A DNA stretch of 64,000 nucleotides, taken from Neobacillus sp. SuZ13. Its GTDB lineage: Bacteria > Bacillota > Bacilli > Bacillales > Cytobacillaceae. The stretch lies in NCBI RefSeq assembly GCF_030123365.1, contig NZ_CP126107.1:2837501-2901500 (forward strand), in the 5' to 3' direction. The first letter of the stretch is position 1. The number at the start of each line of letters is the position of its first letter. The notes beneath the pieces were generated by a model, which was given only the letters and a program-made list of their open reading frames with translations, was not told where the DNA came from and did no database searches. Shown here one piece after another: positions 1 through 8,700 of the stretch. Made by a program: the position numbers and the translations under genes.

Positions 1-2
1 AT

Positions 3-470
3 AAAGGACCGAATGGTCTTGTTATGCCAAATGGTGCCTCCAGTGCTGCTTATCGAGCATTAGCGCCAATGAGCTGGGTGAGAGTGAAGGGTATTTTTGA
101 ACAAGTGGTAGCCGGTGGTTTAATTCAGTTGCCGTCTAGTTCAAGTGATTTTTTGAATCCTGAATTAAGACCTTTTCTTGATCAATATTACCGAGGAACA
201 GGCATAAATGCTGTGGATAAAGTGAAGTTATTAAAAATGGTTTGGGATTCGATTGGATCTGAGTTTGGAGGAAGACATGAACTGTATGAGGTCAATTATG
301 CCGGCAATCATGAAAATATTAGAATGGAAGCCCTATTCCATGCAGAGGCAGTCGGAGCAGCGGATCGTTACAAATCATTTGTTGACACAGCACTAAACGA
401 TTATGACCTAAACGGGTGGACAAACAAAACGTGGCTGGATGCTTTAGAAAAAGAACCAATTAAATTATAA
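3..470 (+). CDS. HpaB-family flavin monooxygenase, oxygenase component, C-terminal part (partial)
   Basis: The reading frame is open from the first bases of the window, so the 5' part of the gene lies outside; about 155 residues remain. They match the C-terminal helical domain of the 4-hydroxyphenylacetate 3-monooxygenase (HpaB) family, which also includes the phenol 2-hydroxylase PheA1 of thermophilic bacilli. Recognisable pieces are the [11 protein letters not shown] segment, the [10 protein letters not shown] segment and the [12 protein letters not shown] stretch near the end. The enzyme uses reduced FAD supplied by a separate reductase to ortho-hydroxylate a phenol in the cytoplasm. The reductase gene follows 21 bases later. 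The downstream genes form a catechol pathway without homoprotocatechuate enzymes, so phenol or a simple phenolic is the more likely substrate; that is inference. Confidence 0.85.
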   Translation, partial: KGPNGLVMPNGASSAAYRALAPMSWVRVKGIFEQVVAGGLIQLPSSSSDFLNPELRPFLDQYYRGTGINAVDKVKLLKMVWDSIGSEFGGRHELYEVNYAGNHENIRMEALFHAEAVGAADRYKSFVDTALNDYDLNGWTNKTWLDALEKEPIKL

Positions 471-491
471 ACGGGGAGAGGAGTTGGCAGG

Positions 492-974
492 ATGGATGAT
501 CGTAAATTTAGAACGGCGATGGGGAAATTTGCAACTGGTGTGACCGTAATTACGACCGAAATCGCAGGAGAAATACACGGTATGACGGCAAATGCCTTTA
601 TGTCGGTGTCTCTTGACCCAAAACTAGTGGTGATTTCCATTGGAGAAAAAGCTCAAATGCTGGACAAAATTAAGAACAGCAAAAAATTCGCAGTAAATAT
701 TTTATCGGCGGAACAACAGGAATTATCGATGATATTCGCTGGTCAAATAAAGGAAAAAAGAGAAGTAAGTTTTGAGCAACTAGATGGCCTACCTGTGTTA
801 TCAGGGGCCATCGCCCAGGTAGCTTGCGAAGTGGTGAATGTCCATATCGAAGGAGATCACACCTTATTCATCGGCAAGGTAATGGATATCCACCTTAATG
901 AAAAAGAACCGCTTATGTTCTTTAACGGAAAATATCGTGTTTTATCTGCTGAAGGAGTTTTAGCAAGTAAGTAA
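492..974 (+). CDS. Flavin reductase (HpaC/PheA2-type) of a two-component monooxygenase
   Basis: This 160-residue protein has the length and fold signature of the flavin reductase domain family: an N-terminal FATGVTVIT segment, TANAFMSVSLDP around residues 36-47, and the GDHTLFIGKV strand near residue 128. Such enzymes use NAD(P)H to reduce free FAD or FMN, which then diffuses to the partner oxygenase encoded just upstream. A GGGGAGAGGAG ribosome binding site lies ahead of the ATG. The close spacing and common strand indicate co-transcription with the oxygenase and the dioxygenase. Whether it prefers FAD or FMN cannot be read from the sequence. Confidence 0.88.
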   Translation: MDDRKFRTAMGKFATGVTVITTEIAGEIHGMTANAFMSVSLDPKLVVISIGEKAQMLDKIKNSKKFAVNILSAEQQELSMIFAGQIKEKREVSFEQLDGLPVLSGAIAQVACEVVNVHIEGDHTLFIGKVMDIHLNEKEPLMFFNGKYRVLSAEGVLASK

Positions 975-1014
975 TCAATTCGTTAAATGACAATAAAATT
1001 AGGAGGAAATAAAA

Positions 1015-2004
1015 ATGACTTCTTACCAAGAACCTATTTACGATGTTGCTCAGCTGGCTCATGTGGAGATTCTTTCTCCAAAACTTGAACAATCAGTTGA
1101 ATTCTTTACAAGATTTTTAGGAATGGAAGTAACTGCTCGGTCCGAAGGATCTGTTTATCTAAGGGCATATGAAGATTTTTACCATAATACTTTGAAAATT
1201 ACAGAAGCAAAAGAAGCGGGAGTTGGACATGTCGCATGGCGTGCCTCCTCACCACAAGCCCTTCAGCGTCGCGTAGAAGAAATTGAAAAAACTGGATTTG
1301 GCCGCGGCTGGATAGATGGAGATATTGGTCATGGAGAGGCCTATCAGTTTACAACACCTGATGGTCATTTAATGGAAATTTTATGGGATGTAGAGTATTA
1401 CAATGTTCAAGATGATCAAAGATCTAAACTATTAAATCGTCCATCAAAGCGGCCAGATCGTGGTGTACCCGTTCGTCGACTCGATCATATTAATCTAATG
1501 ACTTCGAATCCTGGAGCTGATACGGACTTTATGTTAGATACTCTAGGCTTCCGGTTAAGAGAACAAATTCAAGATAACGGCCATGTACTTGGAAGCTGGA
1601 TTAGTGTTTCCAATCTTGTTCATGAAATTGCCTATATGCAAGAGCCTAATGGGGTAAAAGGGAAGCTGCATCATCTGTGCTATTGGTATGGAATACCTCA
1701 AAATCTTTATGATATTGCCGATTTACTTAAAGATAATGGAGTTTTTGTTGAAGTCCCGCCTAATAAACATGGAATCAGCCAAGCATTTTGTATGTACGTA
1801 ATTGAACCAGGTGGAAACAGAATCGAATTGTTTGGAGACGCAGGTTATATTATTACGGACCCAGCCTGGAAGCCTGTCGTGTGGGATATAAAGGATGTAC
1901 CTGGCAACGGGGATACTTGGATTGGTACAGAATTCCCTGTATCTTGGTGGACACAAGGAACACCGATTACAAAAGATGAGTCTGCTGTAGTAGTGAAGCC
2001 TTAA
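1015..2004 (+). CDS. Catechol 2,3-dioxygenase (extradiol, type I VOC fold)
   Basis: The 329-residue protein consists of two vicinal-oxygen-chelate modules, about residues 10-130 and 150-290. The second module carries the Fe(II) ligands: His in LDHIN (about residue 157), His in KLHHLCYW (about 218) and Glu in [11 protein letters not shown] (about 271). The enzyme cleaves catechol next to the hydroxyls to give 2-hydroxymuconic semialdehyde. An AGGAGG site lies 7 bases before the ATG. The gene sits between the monooxygenase pair and the lower pathway, as expected for a phenol operon. The last 93 bases of this gene are duplicated in decayed form at 3006-3097. Its substrate range among catechols is not readable here. 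Confidence 0.92.
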   Translation: MTSYQEPIYDVAQLAHVEILSPKLEQSVEFFTRFLGMEVTARSEGSVYLRAYEDFYHNTLKITEAKEAGVGHVAWRASSPQALQRRVEEIEKTGFGRGWIDGDIGHGEAYQFTTPDGHLMEILWDVEYYNVQDDQRSKLLNRPSKRPDRGVPVRRLDHINLMTSNPGADTDFMLDTLGFRLREQIQDNGHVLGSWISVSNLVHEIAYMQEPNGVKGKLHHLCYWYGIPQNLYDIADLLKDNGVFVEVPPNKHGISQAFCMYVIEPGGNRIELFGDAGYIITDPAWKPVVWDIKDVPGNGDTWIGTEFPVSWWTQGTPITKDESAVVVKP

Positions 2005-2145
2005 AAAATAATAGTAATAGGTACTAGAGTGATGGATTCGATAGCAGGCACAGGTACATTGCTTGGATCGTAGATATTGCTGTCGAACCATCTTGAATGA
2101 GAGGGCTTTTGTAAAAAGTTATCTGTTATGGAGGAGGGAGCTTTC

Positions 2146-3078
2146 TTGGAAATCATTCATGTGACAAACACCAACCGTCAAAGTACTCTTTTAAAAGTAA
2201 AGCCTTGTGTGATGGCTCTAGGATTTTTTGATGGGGTTCATTTGGGTCATCAGCAGGTAATAAAAGAGGCAAAAAAACAGGCGGAGGAGAAAAAGCTCCC
2301 TTTAGCAATTATGAGTTTTTTTCCGCATCCGAAAGAAGTACTTTCCAATGGAAAAAAGATCGTTCCCTATCTTATGCCTTTAACAGATAAACAAAAAATA
2401 TTTAAAAAGCTGGGTGCAGATGTTTTTTACATCGTTCAGTTTAATGCTGAATTTGCCTCCTTATCTCCAAAACAATTTGTTCAAAGTTATCTTCTCGACT
2501 TTGGAGCAATACAGGTTGTAGCCGGTTTTGACTTTACATATGGGTGCCGTGGAGAAGGAGACATGACTAGAATCAAAAGCGACTCGGATGGAAGAATCGC
2601 TGGAATAAAGGTAAATAAAATCGAGTTCGAGGGTGAAAAGATAAGTTCCACACTTATTCGAGATCTGATCTTTTTAGGAGAATTAGAGAAAATCCCACGG
2701 TATTTAGGTGATTATTATCAAATAAAAGGAAGAGTTCGTTTAACTAAGCATAATGCAGATATATTAGTCAATCCATATTATTTACTTCCTGCCTCAGGTT
2801 TTTACGAAGTAACTGTAACAAATAAATTGATAACTTTAAAGCTAACAGCTTTCGTTTTCAATGGAATGCTTAAATTATTATTTCCCCATGGTGAAAGTTT
2901 CCCTTTTAAAGAAAGTGAAATAATTAGACTTTATTGGAACAAACGCTTGACCAATGGATTTTCTAACCAAATAGATAGATGTCAGGAACGGGCCAGTTCA
3001 AATGGGATACTTGGATCGGTACCGAATTTCCTGAATCTTGATGGACAAGTGGGCCAACACTTACAAAGTGAAGTCTGA
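2146..3078 (+). CDS. FAD synthetase (RibF nucleotidyltransferase)-like protein with non-standard C-terminus
   Basis: Residues 20-170 match the FMN adenylyltransferase domain of RibF: FFDGVHLGHQQ (the HxGH nucleotide motif), MSFFPHPKEV, and AGFDFTYGCRGEGD. The usual riboflavin kinase domain is not recognisable in the C-terminal half; residues 190-270 are only weakly reminiscent of it. The final 24 residues are encoded by DNA that matches the 3' end of the dioxygenase gene in another frame. I place the start at TTG 2146, because the ATG at 2128 overlaps the strong GGAGGAGGG ribosome binding site that serves this TTG. A dedicated FAD supplier would suit an operon with a flavin-dependent monooxygenase; that role is inference. 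Confidence 0.7.
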   Translation: MEIIHVTNTNRQSTLLKVKPCVMALGFFDGVHLGHQQVIKEAKKQAEEKKLPLAIMSFFPHPKEVLSNGKKIVPYLMPLTDKQKIFKKLGADVFYIVQFNAEFASLSPKQFVQSYLLDFGAIQVVAGFDFTYGCRGEGDMTRIKSDSDGRIAGIKVNKIEFEGEKISSTLIRDLIFLGELEKIPRYLGDYYQIKGRVRLTKHNADILVNPYYLLPASGFYEVTVTNKLITLKLTAFVFNGMLKLLFPHGESFPFKESEIIRLYWNKRLTNGFSNQIDRCQERASSNGILGSVPNFLNLDGQVGQHLQSEV

Positions 3079-3097
3079 TGAAGTCATAAAACCTTAA
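3006..3097 (+). pseudogene. Remnant of the 3' end of a second catechol 2,3-dioxygenase gene
   Basis: Translated in the dioxygenase frame, this stretch reads [11 protein letters not shown], a stop, WTSGPTLTK and a stop. It aligns with the C-terminal [21 protein letters not shown] of the intact gene at 1015-2004. At the DNA level the first 39 bases match the intact copy at 34 positions, and the final AAACCTTAA matches its AAGCCTTAA end. It overlaps the 3' end of the FAD-synthetase-like gene in a different frame. The simplest reading is that the synthetase gene landed upstream of, or replaced, most of a tandem dioxygenase copy. Confidence 0.75.
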
Positions 3098-3130
3098 TTG
3101 ATAGATTAGTAAAAAGAGGGGTGAGAGGTC

Positions 3131-4042
3131 TTGACAAAAGTAAAAGCTGCGATTTTGGGATCGGGAAATATTGGAACAGACCTAATGTATAAAATTTTAA
3201 AAAATGAAGGGAATATGGATTTAGCTTTGGTGGCAGGCATTGACCAAGAATCAGAAGGTCTGGCAAGAGCACAGGCGAAGGGAATTCGTACAAGCCATCA
3301 CGGAATTGAAGCCATCTTGGAAGACCCAGAGATTAGGATTGTCTTTGATGCGACAAGCGCAAAAGCACATAAGTTGAATGCACCATCACTGCGAGATAAG
3401 GGGAAATTAGCGATCGACATGACTCCTGCGGCTATCGGACCATTTGTCGTGCCAACAGTAAATTTAAATGAACATATGGATTCCATGAACGTCAACTTGA
3501 TTTCATGTGGAGGCCAGGCAACTACACCCCTTGTTCACGCAGTTAATCGCGTTGTACATGTTCACTATGCTGAAGTAATTGCAACGGTAGCCAGTGTATC
3601 GATTGGTCCAGGGACAAGACAAAATGTAGATGAATTTGTTCAAACGACTGCGAATGCTGTTCAACATGTTGGCGGTGCCAAACTAGCGAGGGCAATTCCG
3701 GTATTTAATCCGGCAGAACCACCTATTAATATGACCAATTCTGTCTATGCAGTGATCAAGGAGGAATTTGATGAAGGAGCTGTCATTGCATCTATTCAAT
3801 CGATTGTAGCTGAGATTTCAAGTTATGTTCCAGGATACAGATTAAAAGGCACTCCTTTTATCGATTACCGTGAAACACCTTGGGGACGGTTACCAACAGT
3901 AGTGATTATGAATGAGGTTGTAGGAGCTGGTGATTTCTTCCCTACCTATGCGGGGAATTTGGATATCATGACCGCATCAGCATATAAAGTAGGAGATTTA
4001 TATGCCGGACATTTTCTTGGAGTGAAGGAGGTAAGCCGATGA
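3131..4042 (+). CDS. dmpF: Acetaldehyde dehydrogenase (acylating)
   Basis: This 303-residue protein is of the MhpF/DmpF family and converts acetaldehyde, CoA and NAD+ to acetyl-CoA. The N-terminus has the Rossmann motif [11 protein letters not shown] at about residues 9-19. The catalytic cysteine lies in [16 protein letters not shown] near residue 126. The start is TTG at 3131, preceded by AGAGGGGTGAGAGG. The gene overlaps the following aldolase by 4 bases (ATGA). In this family the dehydrogenase and aldolase form a complex that channels the toxic acetaldehyde, and the overlap fits coupled translation. Confidence 0.93.
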   Translation: MTKVKAAILGSGNIGTDLMYKILKNEGNMDLALVAGIDQESEGLARAQAKGIRTSHHGIEAILEDPEIRIVFDATSAKAHKLNAPSLRDKGKLAIDMTPAAIGPFVVPTVNLNEHMDSMNVNLISCGGQATTPLVHAVNRVVHVHYAEVIATVASVSIGPGTRQNVDEFVQTTANAVQHVGGAKLARAIPVFNPAEPPINMTNSVYAVIKEEFDEGAVIASIQSIVAEISSYVPGYRLKGTPFIDYRETPWGRLPTVVIMNEVVGAGDFFPTYAGNLDIMTASAYKVGDLYAGHFLGVKEVSR

Positions 4043-5052
4043 AGATTCCTAGACTGACAGATACGACACTAAGAGATGGCGACCACGCGATTCACCATAG
4101 TTTTACACCGGAAATGGTCCGGACGATTGTTCGAAATTTAGATGAAGCAGGGGTGCGAATCATTGAAGTCAGCCATGGTTCTGGCTTAAATGGATCGACA
4201 CTTCAGCAGGGGTTTTCAGTTCATTCTGAATTAGAACTGATTAAAGTGGCTGTAGAAACAGCGAAACAAGCAAAAATTGCTTCCTTATTCGTTCCTGGAA
4301 TTGGAACGAGCAAGGAGTTAAGAGAAGCTGCCAAACTAGGAATCTCTGTTATCCGAATCGCTGTTCATTGTACCGAAGCAGATGTAACTGAGCAGTATTT
4401 TCGACTAGCGAAAGAATTAGGGCTCGAGGCGGTGGGCTTCTTGATGATGTCCCATTCTCAACCAGCAAAAGTACTGGTTGAGCAGGCTAAGCTGATGGAA
4501 TCCTATGGTGCTGACTGCGTCTATGTGGTTGATTCTGCAGGGGCACTTGTTCAAAGTGGCGTTAGGGAAAGGGTTTATGCATTAAAGGAAGCGTTGTCCA
4601 TCGAAGTTGGTTTTCATGCTCATAATAATCTTGGATTAGCGATTGGCAATTCAATTACAGCGCTTGAAGCAGGAGCAGACCAAATTGACGGGACCCTAAG
4701 GGGATTAGGGGCTGGCGCAGGGAATGCACCGACCGAAGTACTAGTGGCTGTATTAAATAAAATGGACGTGGATACAGGAATAAATCTTTCCATTTTAATG
4801 GATGCCGCCGAGGAAGTAGTGGCTCCGTTGATGCAGACTCCGATCATGATTGATCGTGACAACTTATCGAGCGGATATGCAGGAGTGTATAACAGCTTTT
4901 TATTACATGTAAGGCATGCAGCCGAAAAGTTCGGTGTTAACACCTCAGAGATTATGGAGGAATTGGGTAAAAGGAAGGCGGTTGCTGGGCAGGAAGACTG
5001 GATTTTAGATGTAGCAGTCGAACTTGCAGAGCAAAAAAAGTTAAAGATTTAG
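4039..5052 (+). CDS. dmpG: 4-hydroxy-2-oxovalerate aldolase
   Basis: The 337-residue protein opens with the DRE-TIM signature [14 protein letters not shown] (residues 7-20), which gives the metal-binding Asp and catalytic His. [15 protein letters not shown] near residue 190 carries the two metal-binding histidines, followed by [12 protein letters not shown]. It splits 4-hydroxy-2-oxovalerate into pyruvate and acetaldehyde, and hands acetaldehyde to the dehydrogenase encoded just upstream, with which it overlaps by 4 bases. Its length is typical of the DmpG/MhpE family. The call is firm. Confidence 0.94.
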   Translation: MKIPRLTDTTLRDGDHAIHHSFTPEMVRTIVRNLDEAGVRIIEVSHGSGLNGSTLQQGFSVHSELELIKVAVETAKQAKIASLFVPGIGTSKELREAAKLGISVIRIAVHCTEADVTEQYFRLAKELGLEAVGFLMMSHSQPAKVLVEQAKLMESYGADCVYVVDSAGALVQSGVRERVYALKEALSIEVGFHAHNNLGLAIGNSITALEAGADQIDGTLRGLGAGAGNAPTEVLVAVLNKMDVDTGINLSILMDAAEEVVAPLMQTPIMIDRDNLSSGYAGVYNSFLLHVRHAAEKFGVNTSEIMEELGKRKAVAGQEDWILDVAVELAEQKKLKI

Positions 5053-5075
5053 TGGTAGAGATAGGAGGAATCAAT

Positions 5076-5855
5076 GTGACGATTGTTCAAGAAGCTGCCA
5101 GCCGCTTATTGGAGGCCGAGGAAACGAAGCAGGTCATTGAACCGTTAACCGTTTCCTATCCAGGGTTTACAGTGGATGAAGCCTACCATACACAATTAGA
5201 GATGATCCGCAGAAAAGTTGAACACGGTGGCATCATTGTTGGGAAAAAAATCGGAGCAACAAGTAAAGCTATTCAAAAAATGTTCGGCGTCAACCAGCCT
5301 GATTATGGTCATTTATTGGCTGATATGATGGTTGTCGAAGGTGAAACGATATCACTAGATCAATATATTCAACCAAAAGTAGAGTTTGAGATTGCTTTTA
5401 AATTGAAAAAGGATTTAAAAGGTCCTAATGTTTCTATCCTAGATGTCATTGAAGCAACAGATTATATCGTTCCAGCCATTGAAGTCATTGATAGCCGCAT
5501 TCGAGATTGGCAGATCAAATTTGAAGACACCGTTGCAGACAATGGTTCTTCTGCTTGTGCGATTATTGGAGGGAAACCGACGAAGCTAGAAGGACTGGAT
5601 CTTACCCATATTGGAATGGTTGCTTATCGAAATGGACAAATAATAGATTCAGGCGCAGGTGCCGCCGTACTTGGTAATCCGCTTCGTTCAGTTGCATGGC
5701 TTGCGAATTCATTAGGAAAATATGAGGTGGCATTAAAATCTGGAGAAATCGTCCTCTCAGGCGCTTTAACAAGTGCAATAGAAGTGAAGGACAATGACAC
5801 GTTTACTGCTGAGTTTGCTCATATTGGTTCAGTAACGGCTTCCTTTACACGATAA
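5076..5855 (+). CDS. dmpE: 2-oxopent-4-enoate hydratase
   Basis: This member of the fumarylacetoacetase-like hydratase/decarboxylase family adds water to 2-oxopent-4-enoate to form 4-hydroxy-2-oxovalerate. Diagnostic segments are GKKIGATSKAIQ, GVNQPDYGHL, VEFEIAFKL and IDSRIRDWQIKFEDTVADN; the DWxIKxxDTVADN form favours hydratase over decarboxylase. I chose GTG 5076 as the start because an AGGAGG site at 5063-5068 sits 7 bases upstream; the in-frame GTG at 5052 has none. This gives 259 residues. The protein is a paralogue of its downstream neighbour, and in this pathway the two work as a pair. Confidence 0.85.
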   Translation: MTIVQEAASRLLEAEETKQVIEPLTVSYPGFTVDEAYHTQLEMIRRKVEHGGIIVGKKIGATSKAIQKMFGVNQPDYGHLLADMMVVEGETISLDQYIQPKVEFEIAFKLKKDLKGPNVSILDVIEATDYIVPAIEVIDSRIRDWQIKFEDTVADNGSSACAIIGGKPTKLEGLDLTHIGMVAYRNGQIIDSGAGAAVLGNPLRSVAWLANSLGKYEVALKSGEIVLSGALTSAIEVKDNDTFTAEFAHIGSVTASFTR

Positions 5856-5878
5856 AAATTAGAAACTAGGTGATAAAC

Positions 5879-6670
5879 ATGATTAAGACGGATGTGATCG
5901 ATCAAATTGCTTTTGAACTATACAACGCGGAAAAACAGAAAAAGTCGGTTAATAAGTTTGTTGATGTCTATCCTGAATTGGATGAAGGATTAGCCTACCA
6001 GGTACAAGAACGTTTAATTGAAATGAAATGCAGGGAAGAACAGACAAAAAGAGTAGGTAGGAAACTTGGCTTAACGAGTAAGGCAAAACAAGTAATGATG
6101 GGTGTTCATGAACCATCTTACGGGGTATTGCTAGAAAGTATGCAACTGTTTGAAGGAGAACGCGTTTCGCTTTCACCATTTATCCATGCAAAAGTGGAAC
6201 CGGAAATTGCTTTTATATTCAATAAGGAACTAAAAGGTCCGCATGTAACCGTAGCAGATGTACTAGCTGCAACAGAATATATTGCTCCGGCACTCGAAAT
6301 CATCGACAGCAGGTTCCAAGGTTTTAGCTTTACACTGCAGGATGCGGTTGCCGATAATTCCTCTTCTTCCCGTTATATTATTGGAGAAAGATTCTATTCA
6401 CCAGAAAATTTCGATTTGAAATTGATGGGAATAGTCTTCAAGCAAAATGGCGAAGTCGTTGCTACAGGTGCAGGTGCAGCTGTAATGGGGCACCCAGCAA
6501 GGGCAATTGCATGGCTAGCCAATAAATTGTATAAGGTTGGGCAGAGCATTCAATCAGGGGAAGTCGTCTTAAGTGGTTCCCTCACATCCGCAGTGAAGAT
6601 TGAAGCTGGTGACCATTTTTCCGCAAGCTTTGATGGGCTTGGTTCCGTAGAGGCTGTTTTTACTGAATAA
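5879..6670 (+). CDS. dmpH: 4-oxalocrotonate (2-oxo-3-hexenedioate) decarboxylase
   Basis: This 263-residue paralogue of the preceding hydratase shares RKLGLTSKAKQ, VEPEIAFIF and AVADNSSSSRYIIG. The IDSRFQGFSFTLQDAVADN version of the active-site strand is closer to the decarboxylases of the DmpH/XylI type. It removes CO2 from 2-oxo-3-hexenedioate to give 2-oxopent-4-enoate, which the adjacent hydratase consumes. The ATG at 5879 follows AGGTGAT at a good distance; the in-frame GTG at 5870 lies inside that site. The hydratase/decarboxylase split between the two paralogues rests on subtle motif differences. Confidence 0.82.
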   Translation: MIKTDVIDQIAFELYNAEKQKKSVNKFVDVYPELDEGLAYQVQERLIEMKCREEQTKRVGRKLGLTSKAKQVMMGVHEPSYGVLLESMQLFEGERVSLSPFIHAKVEPEIAFIFNKELKGPHVTVADVLAATEYIAPALEIIDSRFQGFSFTLQDAVADNSSSSRYIIGERFYSPENFDLKLMGIVFKQNGEVVATGAGAAVMGHPARAIAWLANKLYKVGQSIQSGEVVLSGSLTSAVKIEAGDHFSASFDGLGSVEAVFTE

Positions 6671-6697
6671 ACAACAAGGTGAAGGGAGAGAGTTTTT

Positions 6698-6898
6698 ATG
6701 CCATTTATTCAGATTAATATTCTTAAAGGCAGATCGCCTGAAAAGAAAGAGCGATTGATTAAAGAAGTTTCTGACTTAGTATCTGAAGTGTTAGAATCTC
6801 CGGTTCAAAATGTACGTGTGATGATCAATGAGGTAGAACCTGAACATTGGGGAATCGCGGGGGAATCTGTAAAAAAAAGAAATGAGGTTTCAACATGA
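6698..6898 (+). CDS. dmpI: 4-oxalocrotonate tautomerase
   Basis: This 66-residue protein of the 4-OT family begins Met-Pro, so that after Met removal Pro-1 becomes the catalytic base. The sequence PFIQINILKGRSPEKKERL and the later conserved Arg region VRVMINEVEPEHWGIAG match the family. It isomerises 2-hydroxymuconate to 2-oxo-3-hexenedioate, working as a small hexamer. A GAAGGGAGAG site precedes the ATG. The stop overlaps the start of the dehydrogenase gene (ATGA), so the two are translationally coupled. Confidence 0.92.
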   Translation: MPFIQINILKGRSPEKKERLIKEVSDLVSEVLESPVQNVRVMINEVEPEHWGIAGESVKKRNEVST

Positions 6899-8367
6899 CA
6901 AAAGTACAAATCGGAGTCAGAGAAGTTGGTTTATATATAAACGGTGAGTATATGCAAGCAGGCAATGGGGCAACTTTTGATGTGAAAAACCCAGCTACCC
7001 AAGAAATCATTGCGAAAGTAAGTGAAGCAACGGTAGAGGATGTCGATAAAGCCTGTCGCATTGCTAGAGAGGCATTTGAAAAAGGCCCATGGCGGACGAT
7101 GACTGTAGCAGAGCGTTGTGCAAAACTTCGCCGCATGGCTGAAATTATCCTCGAGCGAAAAGAGGAAATTGCTCGACTAGACGCTACAGATGTCGGAAAA
7201 CCATTCCACTCTGCTGTCCAGCACGAAGTTCCACGAGCAGCACATAATATCAAGTTCTTTGCAGATTTCATGGAAAAACAGGGCGGGGAAACGTATCCGA
7301 TGGAAGAAGAATATCTGAATTATACACGGTACGAACCAGTTGGGGTGGCCGCTCTCATTACACCATGGAACGTTCCATTCATGCTGACCACTTGGAAGCT
7401 TGGCCCATGTCTTGCTGCAGGGAATACAGCGGTGATTAAGCCAGCGGAAATGACTCCATTATCTGTATCCTTACTTGGTGAAATTGCCAAAGAAGCAGGG
7501 ATCCCAGATGGTGTCGTAAACGTCATTCATGGTCTTGGAGGAGTAGTAGGAAATGCACTTACTACTCATCCTGAGGTGGATTTAATTTCGTTCACGGGGT
7601 CTACCTCTACAGGAAAAAGAATTATGAAGAGCGGAGCAGATTCCTTAAAAAAAGTATCCTTTGAACTTGGTGGGAAAGCAGCAAATATCGTGTTTGAAGA
7701 TGCAAATCTTGATAAAGCCATCCCCGTTTCAATTCAAGCTGCTTTCATGAATTCAGGGCAAGTATGTCTCGCAGGTTCAAGAATTTTAGTTCAACGCTCC
7801 ATCTTAGATGAGTTTATAGAAAGATTTAAGAAAGCGGCAATGGAACTGAAAGTGGGCGACCCACAGGAAGCTGAGACAAAAATGGGTCCAGTCGTCAGTG
7901 AAGAGCATTATAAAAAGGTAACAAGCTATCTTGAAATTGCCAAGGAAGAAAATGCGACCTTGATCTGTGGAGGAAAGAGACCTGATCTGCCTGTATATTT
8001 ACAAAAAGGATATTATCTAGAACCTACTGTGTATGTTCAGGAAAATTCAAAAGCGCGGATTTGCCAAGAAGAAATTTTCGGGCCAATCGTCACGATTATC
8101 CCATTTGATACCGAAGAAGAAGCACTACAAATAGCAAATGATACAGAATATGGCTTGAATGGTGTGGTCTGGACGGATAACCTACAACGTGCTCACAGAA
8201 TTTCTCATGCTGTTCGGGCAGGTACGATTTGGGTGAACTGCTGGTTTGTTCGAGATCTACGTGCTCCCTTTGGAGGTTTTAAGAAGAGTGGAATTGGTCG
8301 AGAAGGTGGACATCACAGCCTAGAATTCTTTACTGAAGCGAAAAATATTTGTATAGCATTAAAGTAG
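6895..8367 (+). CDS. dmpC: 2-hydroxymuconic semialdehyde dehydrogenase
   Basis: This 490-residue aldehyde dehydrogenase has TPWNVPFMLTTWKLGPCLA (NAD binding) near residue 160, the general-base Glu in FELGGKAANIVF near 256, and the catalytic Cys in NSGQVCLAGSRILVQ near 290. In a catechol meta pathway it oxidises 2-hydroxymuconic semialdehyde to 2-hydroxymuconate, feeding the tautomerase encoded just before it. No ring-fission hydrolase (DmpD type) is in the window, so the NAD-dependent 4-oxalocrotonate branch is the one encoded here. This is the last gene before the operon terminator. Related enzymes act on carboxymethyl or betaine aldehydes, so the substrate is assigned from context. Confidence 0.88.
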   Translation: MTKVQIGVREVGLYINGEYMQAGNGATFDVKNPATQEIIAKVSEATVEDVDKACRIAREAFEKGPWRTMTVAERCAKLRRMAEIILERKEEIARLDATDVGKPFHSAVQHEVPRAAHNIKFFADFMEKQGGETYPMEEEYLNYTRYEPVGVAALITPWNVPFMLTTWKLGPCLAAGNTAVIKPAEMTPLSVSLLGEIAKEAGIPDGVVNVIHGLGGVVGNALTTHPEVDLISFTGSTSTGKRIMKSGADSLKKVSFELGGKAANIVFEDANLDKAIPVSIQAAFMNSGQVCLAGSRILVQRSILDEFIERFKKAAMELKVGDPQEAETKMGPVVSEEHYKKVTSYLEIAKEENATLICGGKRPDLPVYLQKGYYLEPTVYVQENSKARICQEEIFGPIVTIIPFDTEEEALQIANDTEYGLNGVVWTDNLQRAHRISHAVRAGTIWVNCWFVRDLRAPFGGFKKSGIGREGGHHSLEFFTEAKNICIALK

Positions 8368-8455
8368 TTTTTGAAAATGAAATGTAAATAAAGTTAATTT
8401 AGCAATTATAAGGGTCTGCCTCCCAGTATGAATAAAGAAATGCCAATCGTACCGT

Positions 8456-8505
8456 AAAACACTCTCAAATGTTGAAGAATCAACATTTGAGAGTGTTTTT
8501 GTTTT
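8456..8505 (+). terminator. Rho-independent terminator of the meta-cleavage operon
   Basis: A perfect 18-bp stem (8458-8475 pairing with 8480-8497) has a 4-base AGAA loop and a T-rich tail. It lies about 90 bases after the dehydrogenase stop and closes the + strand operon. Confidence 0.93.
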
Positions 8506-8659
8506 GGTGGGACACATTTAGGGATCGGGGTCCAAAGTGCTCGACAATTTGTTAAAGTCATAGTCCGTTGTGAGGAGAAAGTAACTAAATTAACAGAAAC
8601 TCATATTATAAGGCTCTTAAAAAGAGGTGAAACATTTGCCTGTTTTAGTGAAAAAAGAA

Positions 8660-8700
8660 AAAACCCCAAAGTAAATTTACTTGTGGGGATGTTTTTCATA
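8660..8700 (-). terminator. Terminator of the vanW-family gene
   Basis: CCCCA and TGGGG arms flank an AAGTAAATTTACTT palindrome, and on the minus strand a run of T follows. The hairpin overlaps the last codons of the gene. Confidence 0.75.
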
